A stretch of DNA of 41,737 nt. Source: JADKFD01 sp050250665. Its GTDB lineage: Bacteria > Pseudomonadota > Gammaproteobacteria > Xanthomonadales > SZUA-5. The position numbers and the translations under genes were made by a program. This document shows, piece by piece, positions 8,103 through 16,135 of the stretch. Location: contig JBFWOF010000054.1 in the NCBI GenBank assembly GCA_050250665.1, positions 1 to 41,737 on the forward strand. The letters are read 5' to 3'. The notes below the pieces were generated by a model that ran no database searches, was not told the DNA's origin, and saw nothing but the letters and a program-made list of their open reading frames with translations. Every line of letters starts with the position of its first letter. The first letter of the stretch is position 1.

Positions 8103-9971
8103 TCAAGGCGCTCCGTCAGCGTCGATGCCGCACTCGAAATCGGTTTCGCCCAAGGGACGACAGGCCTCAGGCCAGCCCTTTTCGCGCCAGTAATCGACAA
8201 AGCCGTAGGCCCGCAGTCGCGACTTGACCTCCGGATCACGCAGGAGGGGGTGACCCTTGGCCTGATTGTCGTTGAGATAGGCGAAGTAGAGGCTTTGCAG
8301 GGTGGCGCCGCTGCGCTCGATCTCGGCGTTGTACAAGGCCAGCGCCTGTCTGGCGACCAGATAGTAGAGAGCTTCACCTGCAGGAGCCTGGGCCAGCGCC
8401 GCGTGCAGCTGCGCCTCGTCCAGTTCCTGGCCCTCCAGGGCCCAGGGCAGCAGCATTTGCGCGATGCGCGCATCTTCGGGCCAGCGCTCGGCGACTTCGG
8501 CCAAGCGCTGCTGCGCCTCGGCGACGCGGCCCCAGATGACGGCGTAGTCGAGCAAGCCGAATTTGCCGCTCGAACTATCGGGATTCAGCACCCGCAAGCG
8601 GGCGATTGCGTCTTCAACATCGCTGCGCAGATCGAAGTGCACTGCGGTGTCATGGACCCTGACCCAGCCGATGCCGAAGTAGGGATCCAGTTCCACCAGC
8701 TGCAGCGCCGCCGCTCGCGAATCGCGTGCCCGACCGACCATGTTCAGCAGTTCGGCATAGTCCTCGCGTACATCGGGGTAGCCGGGATCAATCCGCATGG
8801 CCTGCAGATAGCGGCGCTCGGCTTCGGCGTACTTGAACTGATTGCGGGCGAGATTGCCCAGGGCGTGGTTGACCGCTGCAGAATCGGGCTCGATCAGGGC
8901 CGCGCGTCTGGCCGCATCGCCCTGCTGGACCAGGAATTCGGCCGGCGACGCGTTTGGTACGTACCAGATGCCGACATCGTAGCTCAGCGACAGCGAGGTC
9001 CAGCCGGCGGCAAAGCCCGGCTCCAGCGCCACCGCGGACTTGAAGTGCTCGATGGCCACGGCAATGTCTTCGCGACTGCGCAGCAACGCGCGACCCTTCA
9101 GATAGTGATCGTAGGCCTCAGGCTGGATCGACAGCCGTGGCGCGGCTGGTGCCACCATACCGAGCGAGGTCTGCAGCGCCGATCCGACCCGATTGGCCAG
9201 ATCATCCTGCAGCGCAAACACGCTTTCGAGCTTGCGGTCATAGGTCTCGGACCACACATGAAAGCCGTCGGCGACCCGGATCAGCTGCGCCGTGACCCGG
9301 ATGTCCTGACCATCGCGGCGCACGCTGCCCTCGACAATATGGCTGACGCCGAGCTTGCCGCCGATCTCGCGGATATCGCCGCCCTTGCCCTTGAACTCGA
9401 ACACCGAGGTGCGTGCCGCCACCTTCAGCCCCGGGATCTTGGCCAGCACGTTCAGCAATTCCTCGGTCATGCCATCGGAGAAATATTCCTGCTCCGGATC
9501 GCTGCTGAGGTTGGCGAAGGGCAGTACCGCGATCGAGGGTGCGTCATCGCCGGGCTGCGTGGCCGGTACCGCTGCGGCCACGGTCACAGCGTCCGCGCTG
9601 GCATCCGGCACGGCAGCGTCCGGTTGCCGCGGCCAGTAGCGATCCGCGATCACCACCCCGACGACGGCGATCATCCCGAGCACGATCAACTGATCCATGC
9701 GCCGCGCTGTCAGCGAGGTGGCGTTCGGCGCCTGAGTCACTTCGCTGTCGCGCTTCAGGCCTTCGGGCGTGAGTTCGAAAATCCACGAGAACACCAGCGC
9801 CGGTACAAAACCCAGCGCCAGCAACAGCACCAGCGCCTTCAGCACCCAGGCCGGCGTATCGAAGATCGGCAGCAGGGTTTCTGCCACCTGCACGAACAAC
9901 CACGCGCCCACGATGTACAGGCCGGCCATGCGGATGACGTTGCGACGCTTGAGTTCGCTCAGAAAGCTCAT
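8103..9971 (-). CDS. Array paralogue 2: ELKRR-TM-FlgO/TolB-like-TPR protein (class I)
   Basis: 622 aa from ATG 9971, with GGAG eight bases upstream in the 15-bp gap after paralogue 3. Membrane helices at about 15-36, 42-66 and 92-110, the last followed by DRYWPRQ. FlgO/TolB-like domain at about 146-270 (SIAVLPFANLSSDPEQEYFS, VAARTSVFEFKGKG, HIVEGSVRR, WSETYDRKL), then TPR-like repeats. The tail carries the class I cysteine pair C604 and C614 in YWREKGWPEAC. Residues 16-75 are identical to paralogue 3, and the DNA there differs at only about ten of 190 bases, while the periplasmic parts have diverged strongly. That pattern suggests recent sequence exchange between the two neighbours. Confidence 0.9.
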   Translation of the reverse strand: MSFLSELKRRNVIRMAGLYIVGAWLFVQVAETLLPIFDTPAWVLKALVLLLALGFVPALVFSWIFELTPEGLKRDSEVTQAPNATSLTARRMDQLIVLGMIAVVGVVIADRYWPRQPDAAVPDASADAVTVAAAVPATQPGDDAPSIAVLPFANLSSDPEQEYFSDGMTEELLNVLAKIPGLKVAARTSVFEFKGKGGDIREIGGKLGVSHIVEGSVRRDGQDIRVTAQLIRVADGFHVWSETYDRKLESVFALQDDLANRVGSALQTSLGMVAPAAPRLSIQPEAYDHYLKGRALLRSREDIAVAIEHFKSAVALEPGFAAGWTSLSLSYDVGIWYVPNASPAEFLVQQGDAARRAALIEPDSAAVNHALGNLARNQFKYAEAERRYLQAMRIDPGYPDVREDYAELLNMVGRARDSRAAALQLVELDPYFGIGWVRVHDTAVHFDLRSDVEDAIARLRVLNPDSSSGKFGLLDYAVIWGRVAEAQQRLAEVAERWPEDARIAQMLLPWALEGQELDEAQLHAALAQAPAGEALYYLVARQALALYNAEIERSGATLQSLYFAYLNDNQAKGHPLLRDPEVKSRLRAYGFVDYWREKGWPEACRPLGETDFECGIDADGAP

Positions 9972-9986
9972 CGCTGTCGCTCCGGA

Positions 9987-11867
9987 TCACTCACAGACAT
10001 AGGCGCCCTCAGCATTCTTGCGGCACTGATCCGGCGGACCGAACTCATCCCAGACCTGAGTCAGACCGATCTGCTCGACGAATTGCGCAAATTCGGGCGC
10101 CCTGCGGGTGGCGGCGCCGGCGGGGCTCCAGAGCCCGAAGAACACCAATGCATCCGAATCGGTGGGCCCGCGGAGCATGACTTCGAGTGCTCTTTGCGAT
10201 TGCTGCAAACGGATCAAGGCGTAGGCTGCAGCACCGGCAACAACGTCGGGATCGGTGGCGAGGTAGGCCTCGATGCGGCGCACGGCTTCAGCGCGCTGCT
10301 GGTCATCGCCCAGGCTGCCTTCGGCGACCAGTCGGGGCGTGCCGGGCGGGAATGTACCCATGAACACTTCCAGGCCCTGGGCGAGTGCATCGATGGCCGC
10401 CCCGGTGTTGCCGCGGGCCTGTTCAAGATGGTTCAGGCCCACGCCCACATTGCTCAGCCCGGACTGGGCCGCGAGCCGGAGCTGGCGCTCACCCTCGGCC
10501 AGCTCGCCAGCAAAGACATGTTCCGCGCCGCGCCACATCAGTGCATTGGGCAACAGCGGATCAATGGCCAGCGTGCGCTCCAAGTAGTCGATTCCCCGCT
10601 GTTGGTAGCCGCTGGAAATCAGCATGGTGGCCAGCCAGAAGTTGGACAGCACATCATCGGGCTCGACGCTGACTGCGCGCTGGTAGGAATGTCGAGCAGC
10701 CACAAACTGGCGTGTGCTTTCCTGGCTCTGTCCCATCACCGCGTACGGCTCGGCAAAGTTGGGGTCGATCGCGATGGCGGCCCTGGCATGCTCGACGGCA
10801 GCCGCAACCGAGCTCTTGAAGTCCGCCGAAGCATACTGGGGCGCCAGCGCATACAGCGTCCCCAGTCGAGAGTGTGCACGGGCGTACCCGGGATCCAGCG
10901 TCAGCGCCTGCTGCATCAAGGCGATGGCGTGGGCAAATTGCGGTCCCTCGCGCCGATTGAAGATCGCCGTGGCCTGCAGGTACAGCGCATAGGCCTCCGG
11001 GCTGTCGGTGGCTATCGGCACCAGTCGCTGCTGCTGGTCGCCCTGGAGGATGATTTCGAGCTTGCCGGTGATGGCGCGGGCAATGCGTTCCTGCAACTCG
11101 AAGATGTCACCGAGATCGCCGTCGTAGGTCTCCGACCACAGATGGAAGCCATCGCTGACGTGGATCAGCTGGGCAGTGATGCGCACCTTGTCCCCCTGCT
11201 TGCGCACCGAGCCTTCCAGCACATGGGCCACGCCCAGGGCGGCGCCGATATCCACCAGGCTCTCGTTGCGACCCTTGAACTGGAAGGACGAGGTGCGACC
11301 AGCCACCTTGAGCTCGCGCACCTGGGTCAGCGCGTTGAGGATTTCCTCGGAGATACCGTCGGAGAAATACTCGTTGTCGGGGTCGGCGCTCATGTTGACG
11401 AAGGGCAGCACGGCGATCGATTTCTCGACCACGGTGGGCCGAGTACCCACGGTCGCTGGCGCCTTTGCGGCGACGTCGGCGGCAGCGCCGGATTCGACGC
11501 TGGCTTCCGGGTGGTTCCCCGCCCTGGGCCAGTAGCGGTCGGCGGCCATCAGCGCCAGCAGGGCGACGACGCCCACCAGCGTCAGCAAATCCAGCCGGCG
11601 CGCCGTGCGCAGGCCAACGGCGTCGGTGCTGGCAGCGCCGGTATCGCGCTTCAAACCCTCCGGCGTGAGTTCGAAAATCCACGAGAACACCAGTGCCGGC
11701 ACAAAACCCAGCGCCAGCAGCAGCACCAGCGCCTTCAGCACCCAGGCCGGCGTGTCGAAGATCGGCAGCAGGGTTTCCGCCACCTGCACGAACAACCAGG
11801 CGCCCACGATGTACAGGCCGGCCATGCGGATGACGTTGCGGCGCTTGAGTTCGGCGAGCAGACGCAA
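9987..11867 (-). CDS. Array paralogue 3: ELKRR-TM-FlgO/TolB-like-TPR protein (class I)
   Basis: 626 aa if started at TTG 11867. An ATG at 11933 is in frame, but the TTG matches the start shared by paralogues 4, 6, 7 and 11, has CAGAG eight bases upstream, and lies 35 bases after a GGTAAGATC box that the longer form would read through. Helices as in paralogue 2. Domain from about 150: SIAVLPFVNMSADPDNEYFS, GRTSSFQFKGRN, HVLEGSVRKQGDKVRITAQL, WSETYDGDL. TPR-like repeats include IALMQQALTLDPGYARAHSR. Tail cysteines C615 and C625. First gene of a three-gene operon (3-2-1). Confidence 0.88.
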   Translation of the reverse strand: MRLLAELKRRNVIRMAGLYIVGAWLFVQVAETLLPIFDTPAWVLKALVLLLALGFVPALVFSWIFELTPEGLKRDTGAASTDAVGLRTARRLDLLTLVGVVALLALMAADRYWPRAGNHPEASVESGAAADVAAKAPATVGTRPTVVEKSIAVLPFVNMSADPDNEYFSDGISEEILNALTQVRELKVAGRTSSFQFKGRNESLVDIGAALGVAHVLEGSVRKQGDKVRITAQLIHVSDGFHLWSETYDGDLGDIFELQERIARAITGKLEIILQGDQQQRLVPIATDSPEAYALYLQATAIFNRREGPQFAHAIALMQQALTLDPGYARAHSRLGTLYALAPQYASADFKSSVAAAVEHARAAIAIDPNFAEPYAVMGQSQESTRQFVAARHSYQRAVSVEPDDVLSNFWLATMLISSGYQQRGIDYLERTLAIDPLLPNALMWRGAEHVFAGELAEGERQLRLAAQSGLSNVGVGLNHLEQARGNTGAAIDALAQGLEVFMGTFPPGTPRLVAEGSLGDDQQRAEAVRRIEAYLATDPDVVAGAAAYALIRLQQSQRALEVMLRGPTDSDALVFFGLWSPAGAATRRAPEFAQFVEQIGLTQVWDEFGPPDQCRKNAEGAYVCE

Positions 11868-11901
11868 GGGCAGTGCTCTGGTTATGCGCGACTGGATGGG
11901 C

Positions 11902-11910
11902 GATCTTACC
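11902..11910 (-). promoter_or_regulatory. Conserved leader box of paralogue 3
   Basis: GGTAAGATC on the minus strand, with TAAGAT ending 35 bases before the TTG start. TAAGAT resembles a -10 hexamer. No good -35 is visible. Confidence 0.55.
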
Positions 11911-12049
11911 TGATGTCGTCCGTGATCCTGCATTGCGATCAGGACGCCTCTGAAGTACAGACCTCAGTCTCCCGCGGATGCGCGAAGCGACGAGATTGCA
12001 GGTGAAATCGTTTGAGGGAATGTGGCGGATCTCGACTGGGGCCTGCATC

Positions 12050-12065
12050 TGATCGATATCGATCA
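12050..12065. promoter_or_regulatory. 16-bp perfect palindrome between divergent genes
   Basis: TGATCGATATCGATCA is its own reverse complement. It lies in the 371-bp gap between paralogue 3 (leftward) and the membrane protein at 12239 (rightward), so it could be an operator for either. It also falls within a 41-codon open frame (GTG at 12022 to 12147) with a GAGGGAA-like site before it, whose reality I cannot decide. Apart from this and the paralogue 3 box I see nothing else in the gap. Confidence 0.3.
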
Positions 12066-12238
12066 TTCCATCGGCGACCTGGTTCGCATCGCCGGTCGTC
12101 AGGCGGACGGGTGGATCGCGAGCCGCTGCGCAGCAGAGGCCGATTGAGTCGGGACCGGGTCACGCTGTCGCCCGTGGATTAGGCTGATCCTCGCCAGGTC
12201 CCTGATACTCGGGCTTCAAGTCATCGGGGGGAATTCAG

Positions 12239-12988
12239 ATGCTCCTTCGCCGCGTCATCGCCCGCCTGCGCAATCAGGAGTGGACGGCAGTTGCCATCGA
12301 TCTGGTGATCGTGGTCCTCGGTGTCTTTCTGGGTTTGCAGGCCAGCAACTGGAACGCCGCGCGTGACGATCGCGCCAGCGAGCTGCTCTATCTCGGCTAC
12401 CTCGCCGAGGACTTCGAGGACGATCTGCATGAGATCGACCATGTGATCAGCGTCACTGGATGGCGACTGTCAGCGCTGGCGGCGGTGATCACGACGGCCA
12501 CCGGAGAGCCGATGCCGGCGACCCGGGCGACGCCCGACGGCGCCATGGCGATTAACCCCGTGCCGGCCTATGCGCCGACCACACCGCAATCGGTGGTCAT
12601 GGCAATGTCCTTGCTGGTCACCTTCGACAGTTCCGATCTGGCCTATCAGACCCTGGTCAGCACGGGCGGCATCCGTCTGGTTCGCAATCCGGAACTGGCG
12701 CGCAGAATGCAGGCCTATTACGCCGCGGTTCGTGACCTCCAGCGCATTGAAACGCGCCTGACCACCTATCGCGATGGACTCGCCGAGGCCCTGCAAAGGG
12801 CGGGGGTGGCCTGGATCGACGAGCTGAGCGTCGACGAGGCCGCCGAAGTCGCCAGAGACCATCCGGAGGTGTTGGCGGCGATGAAGAATTTCTGGGCATT
12901 CAATGACTGGCATCTGAGCACCCTCAGGCGCATTCGCACCCTGGCCGCCGAGCTGCAGGTGACCGCCCAAGGCGAGGCCAGTCATTGA
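12239..12988 (+). CDS. DUF6090-like single-span membrane protein
   Basis: 249 aa, ATG at 12239 after a GGGGGGA ribosome site. The N-terminus reads MLLRRVIARLRNQEWTAVAI, then one transmembrane helix (about 18-36, VIVVLGVFLGLQASNWN), a charged coiled-coil-like stretch (45-65) and a helical soluble domain. Motifs shared with the protein at 18022-18795 include LVSTGGIRLVRNPELARRM and an AYY soon after. The family resembles DUF6090 as I remember it; function unknown. It is the only rightward gene inside the array, convergent with paralogue 4 and divergent from paralogue 3. Its position between array operons and the second copy nested in another array operon suggest a functional link, which is inference. 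Confidence 0.75.
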   Translation: MLLRRVIARLRNQEWTAVAIDLVIVVLGVFLGLQASNWNAARDDRASELLYLGYLAEDFEDDLHEIDHVISVTGWRLSALAAVITTATGEPMPATRATPDGAMAINPVPAYAPTTPQSVVMAMSLLVTFDSSDLAYQTLVSTGGIRLVRNPELARRMQAYYAAVRDLQRIETRLTTYRDGLAEALQRAGVAWIDELSVDEAAEVARDHPEVLAAMKNFWAFNDWHLSTLRRIRTLAAELQVTAQGEASH

Positions 12989-13009
12989 CCCGCGCACAGG
13001 CCATGAAAC

Positions 13010-13139
13010 CCCGGCGTCATTGCGACCCCGGACCTGATCCGGGGGAAGCAATCCAGGGGCGTGCGGCGATACCTGGATTGCTTCGTCCCGCCACGCTGCG
13101 CTCGCGGCTAAAGGCGCGCTCCTCGCAATGACGCCGGGG
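13010..13139 (+). repeat. 130-bp palindromic repeat, family A, extended arms
   Basis: Same family as 4270-4365. Here the outer arms are longer and perfect: CCCCGGCGTCATTGCGA at the left matches TCGCAATGACGCCGGGG at the right. It lies between two convergent genes, where it could terminate transcription from both sides. A 13-17 base loop segment and an insertion near 13088-13118 make it longer than the other copies. Confidence 0.85.
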
Positions 13140-13160
13140 GCGGTGATGCCGGGCGACCAG

Positions 13161-13291
13161 CCTTGCTGTCCACAGAGCCGCGGCCGCCGGCGCGAATACC
13201 CGCCGGCGCTCACGCCGGAGGCGCGCTACGGTCGCGGCAGGCAAGGCCCATTGCGCGTAGCCCGTTGTGCCGCGTAGCGGCTCAGCGGGGC
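13161..13291. repeat. Repeat modules D and C in the 12989-13386 gap
   Basis: 13161-13195 recurs at 15673-15707 with one mismatch (family D), and 13257-13291 recurs at 4081-4115 with one mismatch (family C). A related inverted stretch (GAGCCGCTGCGCGGCAC) follows at about 13324-13340. Together with the family A element these explain most of the 398-bp gap. No gene is seen in it. Confidence 0.7.
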
Positions 13292-13386
13292 TTCTCGCAT
13301 CATCGCCTGCAGAGTGCCGGGGAGCCGCTGCGCGGCACTCGCAGCCTACGAACGGTGGCAGCGGACTTGGTCCGCGATGCCCTCCA

Positions 13387-15441
13387 TCACGGTGCGCGCT
13401 GCTGTTGCCATTGCTCGAAGCTCTGCTTCAGCGCCAGCCAGCGTGGGTGCTGATGCAGCGAGTCCAGTCCGGGCTCGATCGAGGCGCGCAGATAGATGGC
13501 CGGGTTGGCCAGTTTGGCCAGCGCCTCCAGGAGTTCCATTGCCCGTTCTGGATCAGCGGCGCGGGCATAGGCGATGGCCAGTTCGAAGTGGATGTCGATG
13601 CTGGCCCAGACGTCTCTGGGCGCATTCTCGACATAGTCGCGTTCTGCCGCCTGCACGCCTTCCAGATCTCCCAACATGCCCGGCAGCAGACAGGGGTAGT
13701 ACCAGGCGTTGGCGCTCCAGCCGCCGGGGTAGGGCACCTCCTGCTGGTCCAGGCGTGCCTGTATGGCCAGCAATGCTGTCCGGGCCTGCGCCGTTTCGCC
13801 CAGAACCAGGCTGGCCTCGGCCTCGGCCAGCGCATGGGCTTCGGAGAAGCCGGTTGGCGAGTGCAGTTCCGGCGGCCAAAGATCCGGCGAAAGCGCGCGC
13901 TCGATGCGTTGCCGATCGCGGCTCAGCAAGGCGGCGCGAAAGGGCTGGTTCCGACCGCGATCGCTATGCGAGCTCTCGACCAAGGCCCAGGCAGCTTCGA
14001 CGTCGCCACGCCTGAGCTTGACCTCGATGCCGTTCCAGAGGGTATCGGCACCCAGCCGCGCGGCGGTTTGTAGCAGCGCGTCGGCGCGATCGTGCTCGCC
14101 GATCACCGAAAGCACTTGAGAAAAGTCCATCAGCGCTTCGATGTTGACCGGGTCAATCTGCAGCGCGCGCTCGAAGGCCGCGACCGAGTCGTCGATGCGG
14201 CCATCGCGTCGGGCCACGAAAGCTCTGGCCAACCAGGCCTCCACATGCTCGGGTGAACGGGCCAGCACCCGCGCCAGGACGGCCTCGGCAGCGGCGTAGT
14301 CACGATTGCCCCAGTAGTCGTCATAGGCCTGCGCCATCCAGGTTTCGGTCGACTCCGGTGCCAGGCGGCGGGCTGCCTGCAACGACTCGGCGGCGGCTTC
14401 ACGCATGTCCCGATGGCCTGGCGAATACCAGTAAATCCCCAACTGGGCGCGGGCCTTGCGGGCGTAGGCGTCGGCAAACTGCGGATCCAGCGCGATGGCC
14501 TGATCGAGCATCGCAATGGCCCGGGTGTAGCGTTTGTCCGACAGGCGATCGTACTCGGACAGCAGTTTGCCCTGAAGGAAGGCCTCGTAGGCGCGCACGT
14601 TGCTGGTCGACCCTGCCGCCAGGGTTGCCGCTTCTGCCGGGGTCAGTACCACCTGCAGTGCCTGGGTCACAACCCGGGCGATGTCGGCTTGAATGGCGAA
14701 CAGATTGTCCGCGGTCAGCTCGCGATCATAGGTCTCGGCCCACAGATGCTCGTCGCTGCCACCGTCGATCAACTGCACATTGATGCGCACCTGATCGCCG
14801 GAGCGTTGCACCGCACCTTCCAGCACCACCGCGGCGCCGAGTTCAGCGGCGATTTCGGGCACCGATTTCTGGGTATCCCGGTAGCGCATCATCGAGGTGC
14901 GGGAAATCACCCGCAGGCTGGCCACTTTCGACAGCTGGGTCAGCAGGTCGTCGTGTATGCCCTCGGCGAAGAAGGCGTCTTCGCTGCGCTCGCTGCGATT
15001 GCGAAAGGGCAGCACCGCCACCAACCCGGCGGTGCGGGCGGTGCCTACCGCCTTGGGAGCAACGCTGGCCGCGCCGGTGTCGATCGCCGCAGACTGACGT
15101 GGCCAGTAGCGATCGGCGGCGATGGCGGCCAGCAACAGCAGTACGCCCGCCAGTGTCAGTTGATCCATGCGTCTGGCGGTGCGCGGTGCCACCGACTGTG
15201 CCGGGTCGATGTCGGCATCGCGCTTGAGGCCCTCCGGCGTCAGCTCGAAAATCCAGCTGAATACCAACGCCGGGAAGAAGCCGATGGCCAACAGCACCAC
15301 CAGCGCCTTGAGCACCCAGGCCGGCGTTTCGAAGATCGGCAGCAGCGTCTCGGCCACCTGCAGGATCAACCAGGCGCCGACGATATACAAACCGGCCATG
15401 CGGATGACATTGCGGCGCTTGAGTTCGGCGAGCAGACGCAA
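13387..15441 (-). CDS. Array paralogue 4: ELKRR-TM-FlgO/TolB-like-TPR protein (class II)
   Basis: 684 aa from TTG 15441, with GGAGAG about eight bases upstream. Helices at about 15-36, 42-66 and 92-112 (ending AADRYWPRQS). The periplasmic domain (about 140-270) carries class II signatures: LVAVLPFRNRS, FFAEGIHDDLLTQLSK, ISRTSMMRYRDT, LEGAVQRSGDQVRINVQLID. The TPR region is longer than in class I, with clear pairs such as AVAAFERALQIDPVN. It ends HPRWLALKQSFEQW without the class I cysteines. It stands alone: its own leader box is upstream and its stop faces a 398-bp repeat-filled gap. Close relatives in the window are paralogues 7 and 12. Confidence 0.9.
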   Translation of the reverse strand: MRLLAELKRRNVIRMAGLYIVGAWLILQVAETLLPIFETPAWVLKALVVLLAIGFFPALVFSWIFELTPEGLKRDADIDPAQSVAPRTARRMDQLTLAGVLLLLAAIAADRYWPRQSAAIDTGAASVAPKAVGTARTAGLVAVLPFRNRSERSEDAFFAEGIHDDLLTQLSKVASLRVISRTSMMRYRDTQKSVPEIAAELGAAVVLEGAVQRSGDQVRINVQLIDGGSDEHLWAETYDRELTADNLFAIQADIARVVTQALQVVLTPAEAATLAAGSTSNVRAYEAFLQGKLLSEYDRLSDKRYTRAIAMLDQAIALDPQFADAYARKARAQLGIYWYSPGHRDMREAAAESLQAARRLAPESTETWMAQAYDDYWGNRDYAAAEAVLARVLARSPEHVEAWLARAFVARRDGRIDDSVAAFERALQIDPVNIEALMDFSQVLSVIGEHDRADALLQTAARLGADTLWNGIEVKLRRGDVEAAWALVESSHSDRGRNQPFRAALLSRDRQRIERALSPDLWPPELHSPTGFSEAHALAEAEASLVLGETAQARTALLAIQARLDQQEVPYPGGWSANAWYYPCLLPGMLGDLEGVQAAERDYVENAPRDVWASIDIHFELAIAYARAADPERAMELLEALAKLANPAIYLRASIEPGLDSLHQHPRWLALKQSFEQWQQQRAP

Positions 15442-15477
15442 GGGCAGTTCTCTCCATCAGCATGGCGCAGATAGGAT

Positions 15478-15486
15478 GATCTTACC
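15478..15486 (-). promoter_or_regulatory. Conserved leader box of paralogue 4
   Basis: GGTAAGATC on the minus strand, TAAGAT ending 37 bases before the TTG, the same distance as in paralogue 6. The bases before it (GCCAAGG) are also shared with paralogue 6. Confidence 0.6.
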
Positions 15487-15539
15487 TTGGCAGATCACGC
15501 CTGAGTGAGCCGCTACGCGGCACCCGCGGCCCAGGATCC

Positions 15540-15563
15540 TGTGGGAGCGGACTCTGTCCGCGA
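15540..15563 (+). repeat. REP element (TGTGGGAGCGGACTC type)
   Basis: TGTGGGAGCGGACTCTGTCC followed by GCGATG; the inner GCGGACTCTGTCCGC is a stem-loop. A second identical 24-bp copy lies at 15997-16020, and variants at 21280-21303 and 34472-34496. Confidence 0.75.
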
Positions 15564-15672
15564 TGCTTTGGTCCGTGGCGTAGACGCAGCCCGAATTGGC
15601 GGCCGTATGCCGGGTCCCTCGCGTCGGCAGGCTTTGAAAGAGCCGCAGTCCATACACGCGAGGCGCCCGGCG

Positions 15673-16022
15673 CCTTGCTGCCCACAGAGCCGCGGCCGCC
15701 GGCGCGACTACCCGCTGGCGCTTACCCAGGCCCACGCGCGCCGGAGCCGCGCTACGTCGCGGCACTCTTGGGCCATTGCCACCGATGCTTCCCGGCACGG
15801 CCGACGGGCCATGAATGACCTTGCCGGATCAGTGCGCCTTTGAGGAGGGACGCGCGCCTGCGCGGCCGCTCTTGATGCCGCACGAATGCAAAGCGGCGCC
15901 GCAGCGCGGCGCCCTCCACAGCAACGGTACGATTGACGCTGAGCCTGGCCGTCCACGGAGCCGCGCTACGGTCGCGGCACCCGCGGCCCACGACCCTGTG
16001 GGAGCGGACTCTGTCCGCGATG
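15673..16022. repeat. Repeat-filled gap between paralogues 4 and 5
   Basis: Holds family D (15673-15707), the 39-bp repeat 15885-15923 (identical to 4212-4250), a GACGCGCGCCTGCGCGGCC segment at about 15849-15867 that recurs inverted at 21243-21261, and a REP at 15997-16022. The whole gap 15442-16135 has open frames on both strands, but all are made of these repeats and none has a recognisable product, so I call no gene in it. Confidence 0.7.
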
Positions 16023-16135
16023 CCTTGGCTAATGTCGGAGACGCAGCAAAGCCGTCACGTAGACCCTGCGGGTCAACGTGACCTACTTCCGCACTGATTG
16101 CAGCTCCGGCTGCCTGCTCTGCCGACGGGATCGCC

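Noticed and set aside
8250..12005. 1251-codon open frame on the plus strand
   Set aside because: It is the antisense of paralogues 2 and 3; the translation is rich in His, Gln and Arg with no domain, as expected from a high-GC shadow frame.
12022..12147. 41-codon frame starting GTG
   Set aside because: No family, weak ribosome site and no way to separate it from chance; mentioned only with the palindrome it contains.
15505..16081. Several open frames of 80-110 codons on both strands
   Set aside because: They consist of intergenic repeat modules shared with other gaps and show no protein features.
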